Assembly: GCA_910578175.1 (NCBI GenBank)
Contig: CAJTPF010000001.1
Span: forward strand, 125,416-189,415
DNA: 64,000 nt
Origin: an uncultured Lachnospiraceae bacterium
Lineage (GTDB): Bacteria > Bacillota > Clostridia > Lachnospirales > Lachnospiraceae
Reading direction: 5' to 3'
The stretch's first letter is position 1, and every line of letters starts with the position of its first letter. Position numbers and translations under genes: made by a program. The notes under the pieces are model-generated. The model made no database searches and was not told the origin of the DNA. It saw only the letters and a list, made by a program, of their open reading frames with translations. Shown in pieces: positions 43,670 to 54,413 of the stretch.

Positions 43670-45334
43670 ATGAAAAGTGATAATGTAAAATCAGGAGTAC
43701 AGCAGGCACCGCACCGTTCCTTATTTAATGCATTGGGAATGACAAAAGAAGAACTGGACAGACCGCTGGTAGGTATTGTCAGTTCATATAATGAAATCGT
43801 ACCGGGACATATGAATATAGATAAGATAGCAAATGCGGTAAAGATGGGTGTTGCCATGGCAGGGGGCACGCCGGTCATGTTTCCGGCCATTGCGGTATGC
43901 GACGGAATCGCCATGGGACATACGGGAATGAAGTATTCCCTGGTGACCAGGGATCTGATTGCCGATTCAACAGAATGTATGGCAATGGCCCATCAGTTTG
44001 ATGCCCTGGTCATGATACCAAACTGTGATAAAAATGTACCTGGCCTGCTTATGGCAGCGGCAAGACTGAATATTCCCACGATATTTGTCAGTGGCGGTCC
44101 TATGCTGGCCGGAAAAGTGAAAGGCTGTAAGACCTCATTATCCAGTATGTTTGAGGCCGTAGGCTCTTATGCCGCAGGAACCATGACACTGGAAGATGTG
44201 GAAGAATTTGAAGAAAAAGCATGCCCGACCTGCGGTTCCTGCTCCGGCATGTATACTGCCAACAGTATGAACTGTCTGACGGAAGCATTGGGAATGGCAT
44301 TAAAAGGTAACGGGACCATTCCGGCGGTTTATTCCGAAAGAATCAAACTGGCAAAACATGCAGGCATGAAGGTTATGGAATTGCTGGAACGCAATATCAG
44401 ACCAAGGGATATCATGACGGAACAGGCATTTATGAATGCGCTGACCGTGGATATGGCGCTGGGATGCAGTACCAACAGTATGCTCCATCTGCCGGCCATT
44501 GCCCATGAGGCAGGAGTAGAACTGAATCTGGATATCGCCAATGAGATCAGTTCCAGAACACCGAATCTCTGTCATCTGGCTCCGGCAGGACATACCTATA
44601 TTGAAGAGCTGAACGAGGCAGGCGGCGTATATGCCGTTATGAACGAGTTAAATAAAAAAGGACTGTTAAATACCGGTTTGATCACGGCTACGGGCAAGAC
44701 GGTGGGAGAAAACATTGAAAACTGTATCAATAAAAATCCGGAGGTCATCCGTCCGGTTGAGAATCCATACAGTGAAGTCGGTGGAATTGCGGTGCTTCGG
44801 GGAAATCTTGCACCGGACAGCTGTGTGGTAAAGCGTTCGGCAGTGGTTCCGGAAATGTTAAAACATGAAGGACCGGCAAGGGTATTTGACTGTGAAGAAG
44901 ATGCCATTGAAGCCATCAAGGGCGGCAAGATCGTGGCAGGAGACGTGGTGGTCATCCGTTATGAAGGACCGAAGGGAGGTCCGGGAATGCGGGAGATGTT
45001 AAACCCTACATCGGCCATTGCAGGAATGGGATTAGGTTCCAGTGTGGCACTGATCACGGACGGACGTTTTTCCGGGGCTTCCAGAGGAGCCTCCATCGGT
45101 CATGTGTCGCCGGAAGCGGCAGTGGGCGGACCGATCGCACTGGTGGAAGAAGGCGATATCATTCAGATCGACATCAATGCCAATACGATTACGGTGAACG
45201 TATCCGATGAAGTTCTGGCTGAAAGAAAGTCAAACTGGCAGCCGAGGAAGCCGGAGGTAACAAACGGTTATCTGGCAAGATACGCTTCTATGGTTACTTC
45301 CGCCAATACCGGAGCCATTTTAAGATCAAATTAG
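43670..45334 (+). CDS. ilvD: Dihydroxy-acid dehydratase
   Basis: 554 residues. Iron-sulfur enzyme converting dihydroxy acids to the keto acid precursors of valine, isoleucine and leucine. Cluster ligands sit in PNCDKNVPG and ACPTCGSCSGMYTANSMN; VCDGIAMGH and GPKGGPGMREM are conserved. Length is typical. GGAAAGGAAA precedes the ATG at 43670. It shares the operon with leuB upstream and ilvB downstream, the next enzymes of the branched-chain pathway. Confidence 0.95.
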   Translation: MKSDNVKSGVQQAPHRSLFNALGMTKEELDRPLVGIVSSYNEIVPGHMNIDKIANAVKMGVAMAGGTPVMFPAIAVCDGIAMGHTGMKYSLVTRDLIADSTECMAMAHQFDALVMIPNCDKNVPGLLMAAARLNIPTIFVSGGPMLAGKVKGCKTSLSSMFEAVGSYAAGTMTLEDVEEFEEKACPTCGSCSGMYTANSMNCLTEALGMALKGNGTIPAVYSERIKLAKHAGMKVMELLERNIRPRDIMTEQAFMNALTVDMALGCSTNSMLHLPAIAHEAGVELNLDIANEISSRTPNLCHLAPAGHTYIEELNEAGGVYAVMNELNKKGLLNTGLITATGKTVGENIENCINKNPEVIRPVENPYSEVGGIAVLRGNLAPDSCVVKRSAVVPEMLKHEGPARVFDCEEDAIEAIKGGKIVAGDVVVIRYEGPKGGPGMREMLNPTSAIAGMGLGSSVALITDGRFSGASRGASIGHVSPEAAVGGPIALVEEGDIIQIDINANTITVNVSDEVLAERKSNWQPRKPEVTNGYLARYASMVTSANTGAILRSN

Positions 45335-45372
45335 GAGCAGTCAGTGCTGAATGGAGAAGAAAGGAAAGTAAT

Positions 45373-47064
45373 ATGCAGTTAACGGGTTCACAAATTATTA
45401 TTGAATGTTTAAAAGAACAGGGCGTGGATACTGTATTCGGATATCCGGGCGGGGCTATTTTAAACGTATATGATGAATTGTATAAACATTCAGATGAGAT
45501 AACACATTATTTAACTTCCCATGAACAGGGAGCTGCCCATGCGGCGGATGGTTATGCGCGTGCTACCGGAAAAACAGGCGTGTGTATGGCAACGTCGGGG
45601 CCCGGTGCCACAAATCTGGTGACCGGGATTGCTACCGCATATATGGATTCCGTTCCGATGGTGATCATAACGGCAAACGTGGCAAAATCATTGCTGGGCA
45701 AGGATTCATTTCAGGAGGTAGACATTGTAGGCGTTACAATGCCCATTACTAAACATAACTATATCGTACAGGATGTTGAGGAACTGGCAGAGACATTGAG
45801 AAAAGCCTTTTATGTAGCAAGCTCAGGACGTCCGGGACCGGTTCTGGTAGACGTCACCAAGGATGCAACTGCAAATAAAGCGGAATACAGTTATAAAGAG
45901 CCAAAGAAAGCAGAGCGTTCCACGGAACACATTCAGGAAGAAGATATTAAAGCAGCGTTAAAATTGATTCAAAAATCCAGAAAACCGTTTATCTTTGTGG
46001 GCGGAGGCGCTGTTATCTCAGAGGCTTCCGATGAATTAATGGAATTTGCGGTAAAAATAGATGCTCCGGTCTGTGATTCTTTAATGGGAAAAGGAGCTTT
46101 TGACGGTACTCATCCGTTATATACCGGAATGTTAGGCATGCACGGAACGAAAGCCTCTAACTTCGGCGTTACGGAATGTGATTTATTGATCGCCATCGGT
46201 GCCAGATTCAGTGACCGCGTGATCGGAAATGCAAAGAAGTTTGCAAAAAATGCCAAAGTGCTGCACATTGACGTAGATGCGGCAGAGATTAATAAAAATA
46301 TCAGAACAACAGCAAGTATCATCGGAGATGCCAGGGAAGTCCTGAAGCGGTTAAACGCGAAGCTGGAAGCGGTAAAGAGGCCGGAATGGATTTCACATAT
46401 CAATGAACTGAAATCCTCGTATCCGCTTACCTATGTTGCAAATCAGCTGAACGGGCCTTATCTGATGCAAAAGCTTTATGAGATCACAAAAGGAGATGCC
46501 ATCATCACCACGGAAGTCGGCCAGCATCAGATGTGGGCGGCACAGTTTTACCGGTATTCCAGGCCGAGAACCCTGATCACTTCCGGCGGTGCGGGAACCA
46601 TGGGATATGGTCTGGGAGCCTGTATCGGTACAAAAGTAGCCCATAAGGACAAAGTGGTGGTAAACATTGCAGGGGACGGATGTTTCCGCATGAATATGAA
46701 TGAGATCGCCACGGCGGCCAGATATAATATTCCGATCATAGAGATCATTTTAAACAATCATGTGCTGGGAATGGTAAGGCAGTGGCAAACCTTATTTTAC
46801 GGCAAACGGTATTCCCAGACCACACTGAATGACCAGGTGGACTATGTAAAAGTGGCAGAGGCCATGGGAGCCAAAGCATACAGGATCACTAAAATGGAAG
46901 AAGTGGAGCCGGTACTGAAGGAAGCCATTGCATTGAATATACCGGTGGTCATTGATTGTCAGATTGGCAGCGATGATAAAGTATTTCCGATGGTTGCACC
47001 GAATGCACCGATTAGTGAGGCGTTTAGCGAAGAAGATTTAGCGGCTAAAGGTCTTGACTGTTAA
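45373..47064 (+). CDS. ilvB: Acetolactate synthase large subunit
   Basis: 563 residues, thiamine-diphosphate enzyme making acetolactate or acetohydroxybutyrate, the first committed branched-chain step. N-terminal GYPGGAILNVYDEL; catalytic Glu in SHEQGAAHAADGYARA; FAD-binding middle domain; TPP motif GDGCFRMNMNEI ending in NNH. No small regulatory subunit (ilvN) follows; serC comes next, so the small subunit must be elsewhere or absent. The ribosome site is AAGAAAGGAA. Confidence 0.94.
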   Translation: MQLTGSQIIIECLKEQGVDTVFGYPGGAILNVYDELYKHSDEITHYLTSHEQGAAHAADGYARATGKTGVCMATSGPGATNLVTGIATAYMDSVPMVIITANVAKSLLGKDSFQEVDIVGVTMPITKHNYIVQDVEELAETLRKAFYVASSGRPGPVLVDVTKDATANKAEYSYKEPKKAERSTEHIQEEDIKAALKLIQKSRKPFIFVGGGAVISEASDELMEFAVKIDAPVCDSLMGKGAFDGTHPLYTGMLGMHGTKASNFGVTECDLLIAIGARFSDRVIGNAKKFAKNAKVLHIDVDAAEINKNIRTTASIIGDAREVLKRLNAKLEAVKRPEWISHINELKSSYPLTYVANQLNGPYLMQKLYEITKGDAIITTEVGQHQMWAAQFYRYSRPRTLITSGGAGTMGYGLGACIGTKVAHKDKVVVNIAGDGCFRMNMNEIATAARYNIPIIEIILNNHVLGMVRQWQTLFYGKRYSQTTLNDQVDYVKVAEAMGAKAYRITKMEEVEPVLKEAIALNIPVVIDCQIGSDDKVFPMVAPNAPISEAFSEEDLAAKGLDC

Positions 47065-47122
47065 TACTAACAGTTGTAAAATAAAAAAGTTATGAAGGTC
47101 TACACTAAAGGAGGATATAGAA

Positions 47123-48205
47123 GTGAGCAGAGTTTACAATTTTTCGGCTGGGCCGGCTGTATTACCGGAAGAGGTATTGCAGGAGTTAGCGGATGAAATG
47201 ATGGATTATAACGGAACAGGGATGTCTGTTATGGAGATGAGCCATCGTTCCAAAGCATATCAGGAGATCATCGATACTGCAGAGCAGGATATCAGGGATT
47301 TGATGAATATACCGGACAATTATAAGGTATTGTTTCTTCAGGGCGGCGCTTCCCAGCAGTTTGCCATGATTCCGATGAACCTTATGAAAAACGGCGTGGC
47401 AGATTATATCGTTACCGGACAGTGGGCTAAGAAGGCATATCAGGAAGCCTGCAAATACGGTAAGGCAAATAAAATCGCATCTTCTGAGGATAAGACATTC
47501 TCCTATATTCCGGATTGTTCTGACCTTCCGATTAGTGAGGACGCAGATTATGTATACATATGCGAGAATAATACGATCTACGGAACAAAATATAAGAAGC
47601 TTCCGGATACAAAGGGTAAGATACTGGTTTCCGATGTATCGTCCTGTTTCTTATCAGAGCCGGTAGATGTTTCCAAATACGGCATTATCTACGGCGGTGT
47701 TCAGAAGAATATCGGACCGGCAGGCGTGGTGATCGTGATCATCCGTGAAGATCTGATCACGGAAGACGTATTACCGGGAACTCCGACCATGCTTCAGTAT
47801 AAAACCCATGCGGAAAACGGCTCCATGTACAATACGCCTCCGGCATATGGAATTTATGTATGTGGAAAGGTATTTAAGTGGTTAAAGAAGATGGGCGGTC
47901 TGGAAGCCATGAAGAAACATAACGAGGAAAAAGCAAAGATTTTATATGATTTCCTTGACGAGAGCAAATTATTCAAAGGAACTGTTGTAAAGGAAGACCG
48001 TTCCCTGATGAATGTTCCGTTTGTAACAGGAAATGAAGAATTAGATGCAAAATTTGTTAAAGAAGCAAAAGCAGCAGGATTTGAAAACCTCAAGGGACAC
48101 AGAACCGTCGGCGGCATGAGGGCAAGCATTTATAATGCAATGCCGAAGGAAGGCGTACGGAAGCTGGTAGAATTTATGAAGAAATTTGAAGCTGAGAACA
48201 TGTAA
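47123..48205 (+). CDS. serC: Phosphoserine aminotransferase
   Basis: 360 residues, GTG start after AAAGGAGG. PLP enzyme that transaminates 3-phosphohydroxypyruvate to phosphoserine. NFSAGPAVLPEEVL at the N-terminus, PLP Lys in GGVQKNIGPAG and the C-terminal GHRTVGGMRASIYNA are conserved. It precedes serA, the enzyme making its substrate, separated by 95 bases that hold a hairpin. Confidence 0.94.
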   Translation: MSRVYNFSAGPAVLPEEVLQELADEMMDYNGTGMSVMEMSHRSKAYQEIIDTAEQDIRDLMNIPDNYKVLFLQGGASQQFAMIPMNLMKNGVADYIVTGQWAKKAYQEACKYGKANKIASSEDKTFSYIPDCSDLPISEDADYVYICENNTIYGTKYKKLPDTKGKILVSDVSSCFLSEPVDVSKYGIIYGGVQKNIGPAGVVIVIIREDLITEDVLPGTPTMLQYKTHAENGSMYNTPPAYGIYVCGKVFKWLKKMGGLEAMKKHNEEKAKILYDFLDESKLFKGTVVKEDRSLMNVPFVTGNEELDAKFVKEAKAAGFENLKGHRTVGGMRASIYNAMPKEGVRKLVEFMKKFEAENM

Positions 48206-48229
48206 TAAAAATATATCATATATCTTTCG

Positions 48230-48261
48230 GGCAAATATGGTTATCTATAACTATATTTGCC
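48230..48261 (+). other. Intercistronic hairpin between serC and serA
   Basis: GGCAAATAT-g-GTTAT pairs with ATAAC-t-ATATTTGCC with only a 2-base loop; no T tract follows, so it is not a normal terminator. It may stabilise or process the mRNA or attenuate serA. Confidence 0.5.
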
Positions 48262-48300
48262 TGTGGACATATCGGACAGAAAGAAAGGTTTGACGAAGAA

Positions 48301-49464
48301 ATGACAAAGATTAATTGCTTAAATCCAATTGCCGCTGTCGGTTTGGATTTATTTGATGATAAGTATGAAACCGTAGATAATTTTGCAGAGGCCGATGCAG
48401 TTCTGGTAAGAAGTGCAGCCATGCATGATTTGGAGCTTCCGGCTTCATTAAAAGCTATTGCCAGAGCCGGAGCCGGTGTGAATAATATTCCATTGGAAAA
48501 ATGTGCAGAGCAGGGTATCGTGGTATTTAATACACCGGGCGCCAATGCCAATGGTGTAAAGGAACTGGTAATTGCAGGAATGTTACTGGCAGCCAGAGAC
48601 ATTGCAGGCGGCATCGAATGGGCAAAATCTGCTAAGGATGATGCAGATGTAGCAAAGAATACGGAAAAGGAAAAGAAGAGATTTGCAGGAACGGAAATAG
48701 CCGGAAAGAAACTGGGTGTGATCGGTCTTGGAGCAATCGGTGTTAAGGTTGCCAATGCGGCAATTTCTCTTGGTATGGAAGTATATGGATATGACCCGTA
48801 CATTTCCATTGCAGGGGCATGGAACTTATCCAGAAGCGTTAAGCATATTGCTACAACGGAAGAGATTTTTAAAGAGTGTGATTATATTACCCTTCATGTT
48901 CCGTTGCTGGACAGCACAAAGGGAATGGTTAATAAAGAAGCCTTTGATATGATGAAGGATGGTGTCGTAATCCTGAACTATGCCAGAGATATTCTTGTAG
49001 ACGAAGAAGCAATGGCGGAAGCATTGAAATCCGGCAAGGTAAAGAGATATATGACAGATTTCCCGAATCCGTTATCCGTAAATATGGAAGGAGCCATTGT
49101 TACTCCTCATATCGGTGCTTCCACAGAGGAATCCGAAGATAACTGTGCAGTAATGGCTGTCAATGAGATTATGGATTTCATGGAAAATGGTAACATTAAG
49201 AATTCCGTAAATTATCCGGCTTGTGATATGGGTGTATGTGATAAGGCTGCCCGTGTGACAATCTGCCACAAGAATATACCGAATATGATCAGCCAGTTCA
49301 CTACTGCATTTGCAGGTGAGAACATTAATATTTCGGATATGACAAATAAGAGCAGAGGCGATTACTCTTATACAATGCTGGATTTGGACTCTGCAGCTTC
49401 TGAATCGGTTGTTAAGAAAATTGAAGCGATTGATGGTGTAATTAAGGTTCGTATTGTGAAATAA
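48301..49464 (+). CDS. serA: D-3-phosphoglycerate dehydrogenase
   Basis: 387 residues. First step of serine synthesis, NAD-dependent. Rossmann motif GLGAIGVKVANAAIS, catalytic Arg in LNYARDILVD and His in VTPHIGASTEES; a C-terminal ACT domain (about 315-387; MISQFTTAFAGENINISDM) suggests feedback control by serine. AGAAAGG lies upstream of ATG. In related genomes serC-serA is often followed by the DUF1015 gene; here a 4.9-kb insert separates them. Confidence 0.94.
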   Translation: MTKINCLNPIAAVGLDLFDDKYETVDNFAEADAVLVRSAAMHDLELPASLKAIARAGAGVNNIPLEKCAEQGIVVFNTPGANANGVKELVIAGMLLAARDIAGGIEWAKSAKDDADVAKNTEKEKKRFAGTEIAGKKLGVIGLGAIGVKVANAAISLGMEVYGYDPYISIAGAWNLSRSVKHIATTEEIFKECDYITLHVPLLDSTKGMVNKEAFDMMKDGVVILNYARDILVDEEAMAEALKSGKVKRYMTDFPNPLSVNMEGAIVTPHIGASTEESEDNCAVMAVNEIMDFMENGNIKNSVNYPACDMGVCDKAARVTICHKNIPNMISQFTTAFAGENINISDMTNKSRGDYSYTMLDLDSAASESVVKKIEAIDGVIKVRIVK

Positions 49465-49482
49465 AACGAAAATAGGAAAAGA

Positions 49483-49528
49483 GAACAGCCAGTAACATGG
49501 TTTTGGACTATGTTATCGGCTGTTTTTT
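49483..49528 (+). terminator. Rho-independent terminator after serA
   Basis: AACAGCC (49484-49490) with GGCTGTT (49518-49524), extended by GTAACAT / ATGTTAT, then a T tract. Confidence 0.88.
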
Positions 49529-49604
49529 GTATGATATAGAGTATGGTGGAAAATGTCAGTCTTTATGCAAATAAGAAGAAATACAGAGATAGAATTATAA
49601 AAAA

Positions 49605-49633
49605 TTGACTTTATAAAAAAAATGTAGTAATAT
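49605..49633 (+). promoter_or_regulatory. Promoter in the AT-rich insert
   Basis: TTGACT, 17 bases, TAATAT. The 270 bases from here to the next gene contain no credible frame; they would form a long leader. Confidence 0.5.
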
Positions 49634-49902
49634 ATATTTTATAAGGAAATATGTACTTAATAAAAGAATTTTAATTTTCTGAACTACTTATCAGTAAAAA
49701 GCGTTAACTATCTATTCTTTAAGTAACGGAACAAAATGTAGAAGCTGATTGATAAAGCTTTGAATGTGTTATGTTATATCTGGGCAAAATGTGAATTATC
49801 TTTGCAAATATCCAACAAAAGATAAAAATAGCGGAAAGTGGGTTATTGGGAGAATATAGGCGTCAGATTGTTTGAGGCTGATATTTTTGAGGAGGTGAAT
49901 TT

Positions 49903-50436
49903 TTGGAAAAAGAAATATGGCCAAGGGGGTATACCTTAAATTATACCAATATTATTGGGCAAATGATTATATATATAGTATTGGTTGCATTCCTTTTTGT
50001 TTCAGGGATATCAAATAATCCAAAAGACTTTGCAGAGTTTAAAAAATTTGCATTTGCAGTCATTATTATTAATACTATTTTTCTGTGTTTTGATGTATAT
50101 AGGATTTATAGAGTATACAAAAGGCGAAAACAGAGAGAGTGGTGTAAGAAAAATGCAATCAGTTCATCAAAAGGAATGGTACTGGAAATTAAGGAAGAAT
50201 GGATTGATTACAAAGGAAGACAGGCTTATGGTTCCTCTGGGGTTGGAATAGACCATGGAAATATATTGTATTATCGTATGTTGGTTTCATATACTGATCC
50301 TCATGATGGCTGTATAAAAAAGGCGGAAAGTGATTTATATTATAAAAATCCGGCAGACTTTTTAGAAAATGTGGAAATTATCGTTTATATTAGAAAAAAT
50401 CCACAGCCGCTAATAGCAATATATAAGCAGAGATAA
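49903..50436 (+). CDS. Unrecognised membrane protein with soluble C-terminal domain
   Basis: 177 residues, TTG start following a strong GGAGGTG. Two membrane segments (about 18-38 and 50-70), a basic stretch (YKRRKQREWCKK) and a soluble domain of about 95 residues rich in beta strands (YYRMLVSYTDPHDG, VEIIVYIRKNPQPLIAIY), reminiscent of DUF3592-type proteins, whose role is unknown. AT-rich like the next gene and unlike serA or the DUF1015 gene, so probably part of an acquired insert. Confidence 0.65.
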   Translation: MEKEIWPRGYTLNYTNIIGQMIIYIVLVAFLFVSGISNNPKDFAEFKKFAFAVIIINTIFLCFDVYRIYRVYKRRKQREWCKKNAISSSKGMVLEIKEEWIDYKGRQAYGSSGVGIDHGNILYYRMLVSYTDPHDGCIKKAESDLYYKNPADFLENVEIIVYIRKNPQPLIAIYKQR

Positions 50437-50493
50437 ATTATGTTTTATTGGTAATTGGTTAGAATAAATAATTAAGAAAGAGAGGAAAATGAT

Positions 50494-53400
50494 ATGATAA
50501 CAAATTTAAAGGTAAAATTAAAAAGTATATTTGCGGTTTTATTGGCTTTTTGTGTATTGACATGCACAATTCATATTGAAGCAATGGAAAATGAATTAAA
50601 TAAAACAGAACAGATAATATCTACAAGAGTTGCACCTGATAATTATGTTCCTACTGAGGATAATGAGTAGATCAGTAGTTATTCGATTCAAAATAATAAT
50701 CTGATAACAGATAAAAAAGTAGTTCTTATTCAGGATACTTTACCATGGAGTACAAATTCAAATGAAGAGATGCTTAACAGCCTTGGCATTTCATATGATA
50801 AAGTTACTACTACAAGTTTTCTTTCCTGTGATTTATCTCAATATGCAGTAGTTATCTTTGCAAATGACCAGCAATTTTCTGCATATAGTAATTATAAGGA
50901 ATTTAAAGAATATCTGGAGTTATTTACAGAACTTGGTGGTGTAATTGTTTTCGGTGCGGCTGACAATGGATGGGCAAATGGTTCCTTAGTGGAAATGTTG
51001 CCGGGAAATGTTCGTAAAACCAGTAGATATGTATTAAATAATTATATTGTTGATTTTTCTCATCCGATTGTAAAGGGAAATTTGTCAGATGATGTTTTAT
51101 TATTAAATGAAGATTTATATGAAACATATACGAGTCATTCTTGTTTTATTGAGTCTTCACTTCCAGCCGGAAGTAAAGTAATATTGCGTGATTCAGACAG
51201 AAATGAACCAACATTAGTAGAATATCCGCTTGGGGATGGACGGGTGATAGCATCAGGATTAACATGGGAATATAATTATTTTTATAAGAGTTTGAATCGC
51301 GATGGAAAATATAGTGGCAGATTTGCAGATAAAGCTTTTGATGACCTGTTTTTATATGCGATTAAAGTAAGTACCATAAATCAACATGACATAACACCAT
51401 TAAAAAAATATTGGTTGAGTAAAACACAACATACAATTGCAGTGCTTGCTTCAGATACTAATCAAGGGATTAAGGGAGCAGAGGTCAGAATAGATGGAAA
51501 TACATATCTAACAGATGAAAATGGACTTGCTATGATTTCGGTTGCTGATAAATTAAAGACAACTGTGGAAGTTAAAGCTGATGGATATGGTACTGCGTTA
51601 TTTAAGTATACATTGCAACCACAAAAGGCACATATATTTGTTCTAAATCCGGGTAATGGAGGTATGCGTCCATATTGTACTATGGTAGAAGAGGAATCAA
51701 GCGAATATGATTTGTACTCTGAAAAGCTATATTATATGGAAAATGAAACCACAGTATGTAAATTATTAATTTGCGCAGACTGGCGGGGAAAAACTCCTGG
51801 TCAATTCGTACTTTATCAGGAGGGAGAATTAGTTCTGATGTTTATATTTTAAACGATTATGGTTCCATACAAATAACAGATAATGAATCAGAGGAAAGCG
51901 GACTACAGTTTTTTGAAGATAGTCTTTATTGGGAGAGTGATGGTTCGGTAAAAGAATATAATTTAACAGATGGAAGCTTAAATACTATTATACTACAAGA
52001 CGATGTGGTTAATTCGTCTTTTAAAGTACTTAAGTCAGATACTAAAGTTGCAATGTGCTGGAGCGATGGTGAAATTATAAAAGTATCGATAAAAGTTAAT
52101 GAGAAATGGAGTGAGCCAATTGTTTTATGTGAGAGTAAAGGAATGACAATAAATAATTTAGATACTCTGCTACTATCAGATAATTCGTGGTTTATTGTGA
52201 TGAATATAAAGGGGGAGAATGATAAAACATCAATAGGAGTTTTACATGTCATGATTCAACCAGATTTATCTTTAGATTATGTTTTTGCCAGTGATGCAAA
52301 AAGAATTGATGGAATCCAACAGGTTGAATTTGCAGTTACGAATAAAGGAGAGACTACAGTAACAGGGTTAAATATTTCAGTGAAAACGAATGAAGCAACA
52401 TATCTTGATAAAGAAATATTTTGTAATGTGGTGCCTGGAGAAACAAGTATATTTATTGAAGAATTTGAACTAAATGAAATTGATAAAGTTACTGATTTTA
52501 ATATGGAAGTACATACTGAAGATGAAACATATTATGAAAATAATATACAATCATTTCAGCTTGGTTATACAGATATTGCACTTTCTGTAAATCAGCTTGC
52601 TGCAAGTGATAAGATAATACTTGCAATAGGTCTTTCTAATCTTTCTGATACTTCAGTTCAAACTACAATCAGTATTATGGAAGATAATGAAGAGGGAATT
52701 GCATTGGATATGAAAAACGTCGGAACAATTGAATCAAAAGGTGAACTTTTATATTTGTATTCTATAAATAAAGACAACATAGATTTTTCAGATAAAAAAG
52801 CAAAACATTATTATATTAAAGCGGATACAAGTATTGAAGATTATAATTCAATAAATAATTTTAAATATATTGTTATATATCCTGACATAGAACTAACACC
52901 TAGTGATGAAGAAATGAGAGAACTCGAATTGATAAATGCTACAGAAGTGAATATTGAATCTCAAGATATAACACTGATTCTTTCGGATAAAGATAAGGTG
53001 ACAAGTGTTCTTTCTGCAGTGGTTTTTCCAAGAAATGCAACATATCAACAGGTAGAATGGAGTGTTGAGAATCCAGAAATTGTATCTGTTGAGCAGGATG
53101 GAACAATTACCGGATTAACAGAAGGAAGAACAAAAGTAACGGCAAAAAGTATTGATGGAAATTTTACGGATACTGTTGACGTGACTGTTTTAAAAGAAGA
53201 ATCAAAAATAAATGTTACAGGTATACAACTGAACTCGAATAAGATAGAGCTGGTTCATGGAAACAGCAGATTAGACTCTTATCAATTTGTAGCAACTGTT
53301 TTTCCATTGAATGCCACAAATAAAAATATACTGTGGAGCGTAGATAATAAAAATATAGTGACAATCGATCAAAATGGAGTGGTTCATGCAGTAAGTCAGG

Positions 53401-54122
53401 GGAATACGATTGTAAGGGCGGTAACGCTTGATGGAAACTTTTCAGCATCAGCGCTTGTGACAGTAAAAAATAATACTGTTCAAAATAATGTAAAAATATA
53501 TTTTTCAAATAATAAGAATTGGAGTAATGTATATGCATATTGTTTTAAATCAGGAACAAATCCGGTGAAACAAAATGCAGTATGGCCGGGGATTCCAATG
53601 ACTTATAAAACACAAAATATATATAATGAGCAGATATATGAAATTGAGATTGATGCAAATATGTATGATTATATTGTATTTAATGATGGCTATTCACAAC
53701 AGACGGTAGATATACCTATTACGGCACAGGATGGAATAGGATATTATATTACATATAATTCTAATAATAAATATAATGTAGAATCTTATGATTATAATGA
53801 TGAGACTCAGACAATATATTTTACTGATAATTATAATTGGGGAAATGTTCATGCATATTGTTTTAAGTCAGGAGAGAGTACAGTTATTGAAAATGTCTCA
53901 TGGCCGGGACAGCAAATGACATATGTCAAAACAAATGGATATGGCGAAAAAATATATGCAATTACAATTCAGAAAAATAAATATGATTATATAATTTTCA
54001 GCAATGGAAGCAGTAATAAACAAACTGTAGATATATATTTAGATGTTCCGAGAAATACAGGATTTTATATTTCTGGAAGTGACAACAATAAATATTTTGT
54101 AACACCATATTCTTTTTCATAA
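50494..54122 (+). pseudogene. Decayed large secreted multidomain surface protein
   Basis: ATG 50494 follows AGAGAGG and gives a signal peptide (KSIFAVLLAFCVLTC, a lipoprotein-like Cys near residue 27). The frame is broken twice: an in-frame TAG at 50668-50670 and a frameshift near 51818-51826, where a missing G in a GGAGGG run would rejoin LYQ to GRISSDVY. Domains in order: a glutamine-amidotransferase/ThuA-like domain (from VVLIQDT to LTWEYNYFY), a carboxypeptidase-regulatory-like repeat (YLTDENGLAMISV), a CARDB-like segment (FAVTNKGETTVTGLNISV), two Big_2 Ig-like repeats (VEWSVENPEIVSVEQDG and ILWSVDNKNIVTIDQNG) and two CBM26-like starch-binding repeats (WPG, VFND and QTVDI). Ancestral length about 1,209 codons. 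The domains suggest a carbohydrate-binding surface protein. Confidence 0.75.
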
Positions 54123-54161
54123 GCAATAAAAAATGTATTTGCTTATAGATTTTAGATAGAA

Positions 54162-54201
54162 GGGCTGCTGCACTAAGCAATTAGTGAGTAGCTCTTTTTT
54201 T
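54162..54201 (+). terminator. Rho-independent terminator after the surface-protein gene
   Basis: GGGCTGCTGCACTAA pairs (one G bulge, two wobbles) with TTAGTGAGTAGCTC around GCAA, then seven T. Confidence 0.85.
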
Positions 54202-54413
54202 CATACATAACAAAGTCAAAATAACAAATTCATATCACAAACTATCCTATGCTCAGATGATTAATATACTGTCTGCCATTTTAACCGGAACTACTTGCAT
54301 TTTCATTCAATTAATATTAGAATAATTTCGATGATTGAATCGAGATGATAACCTGATTATGTATCACGAGATCAAGCCAAAAATGAAAATGAGGAACAAA
54401 GGAGATAAACAGT

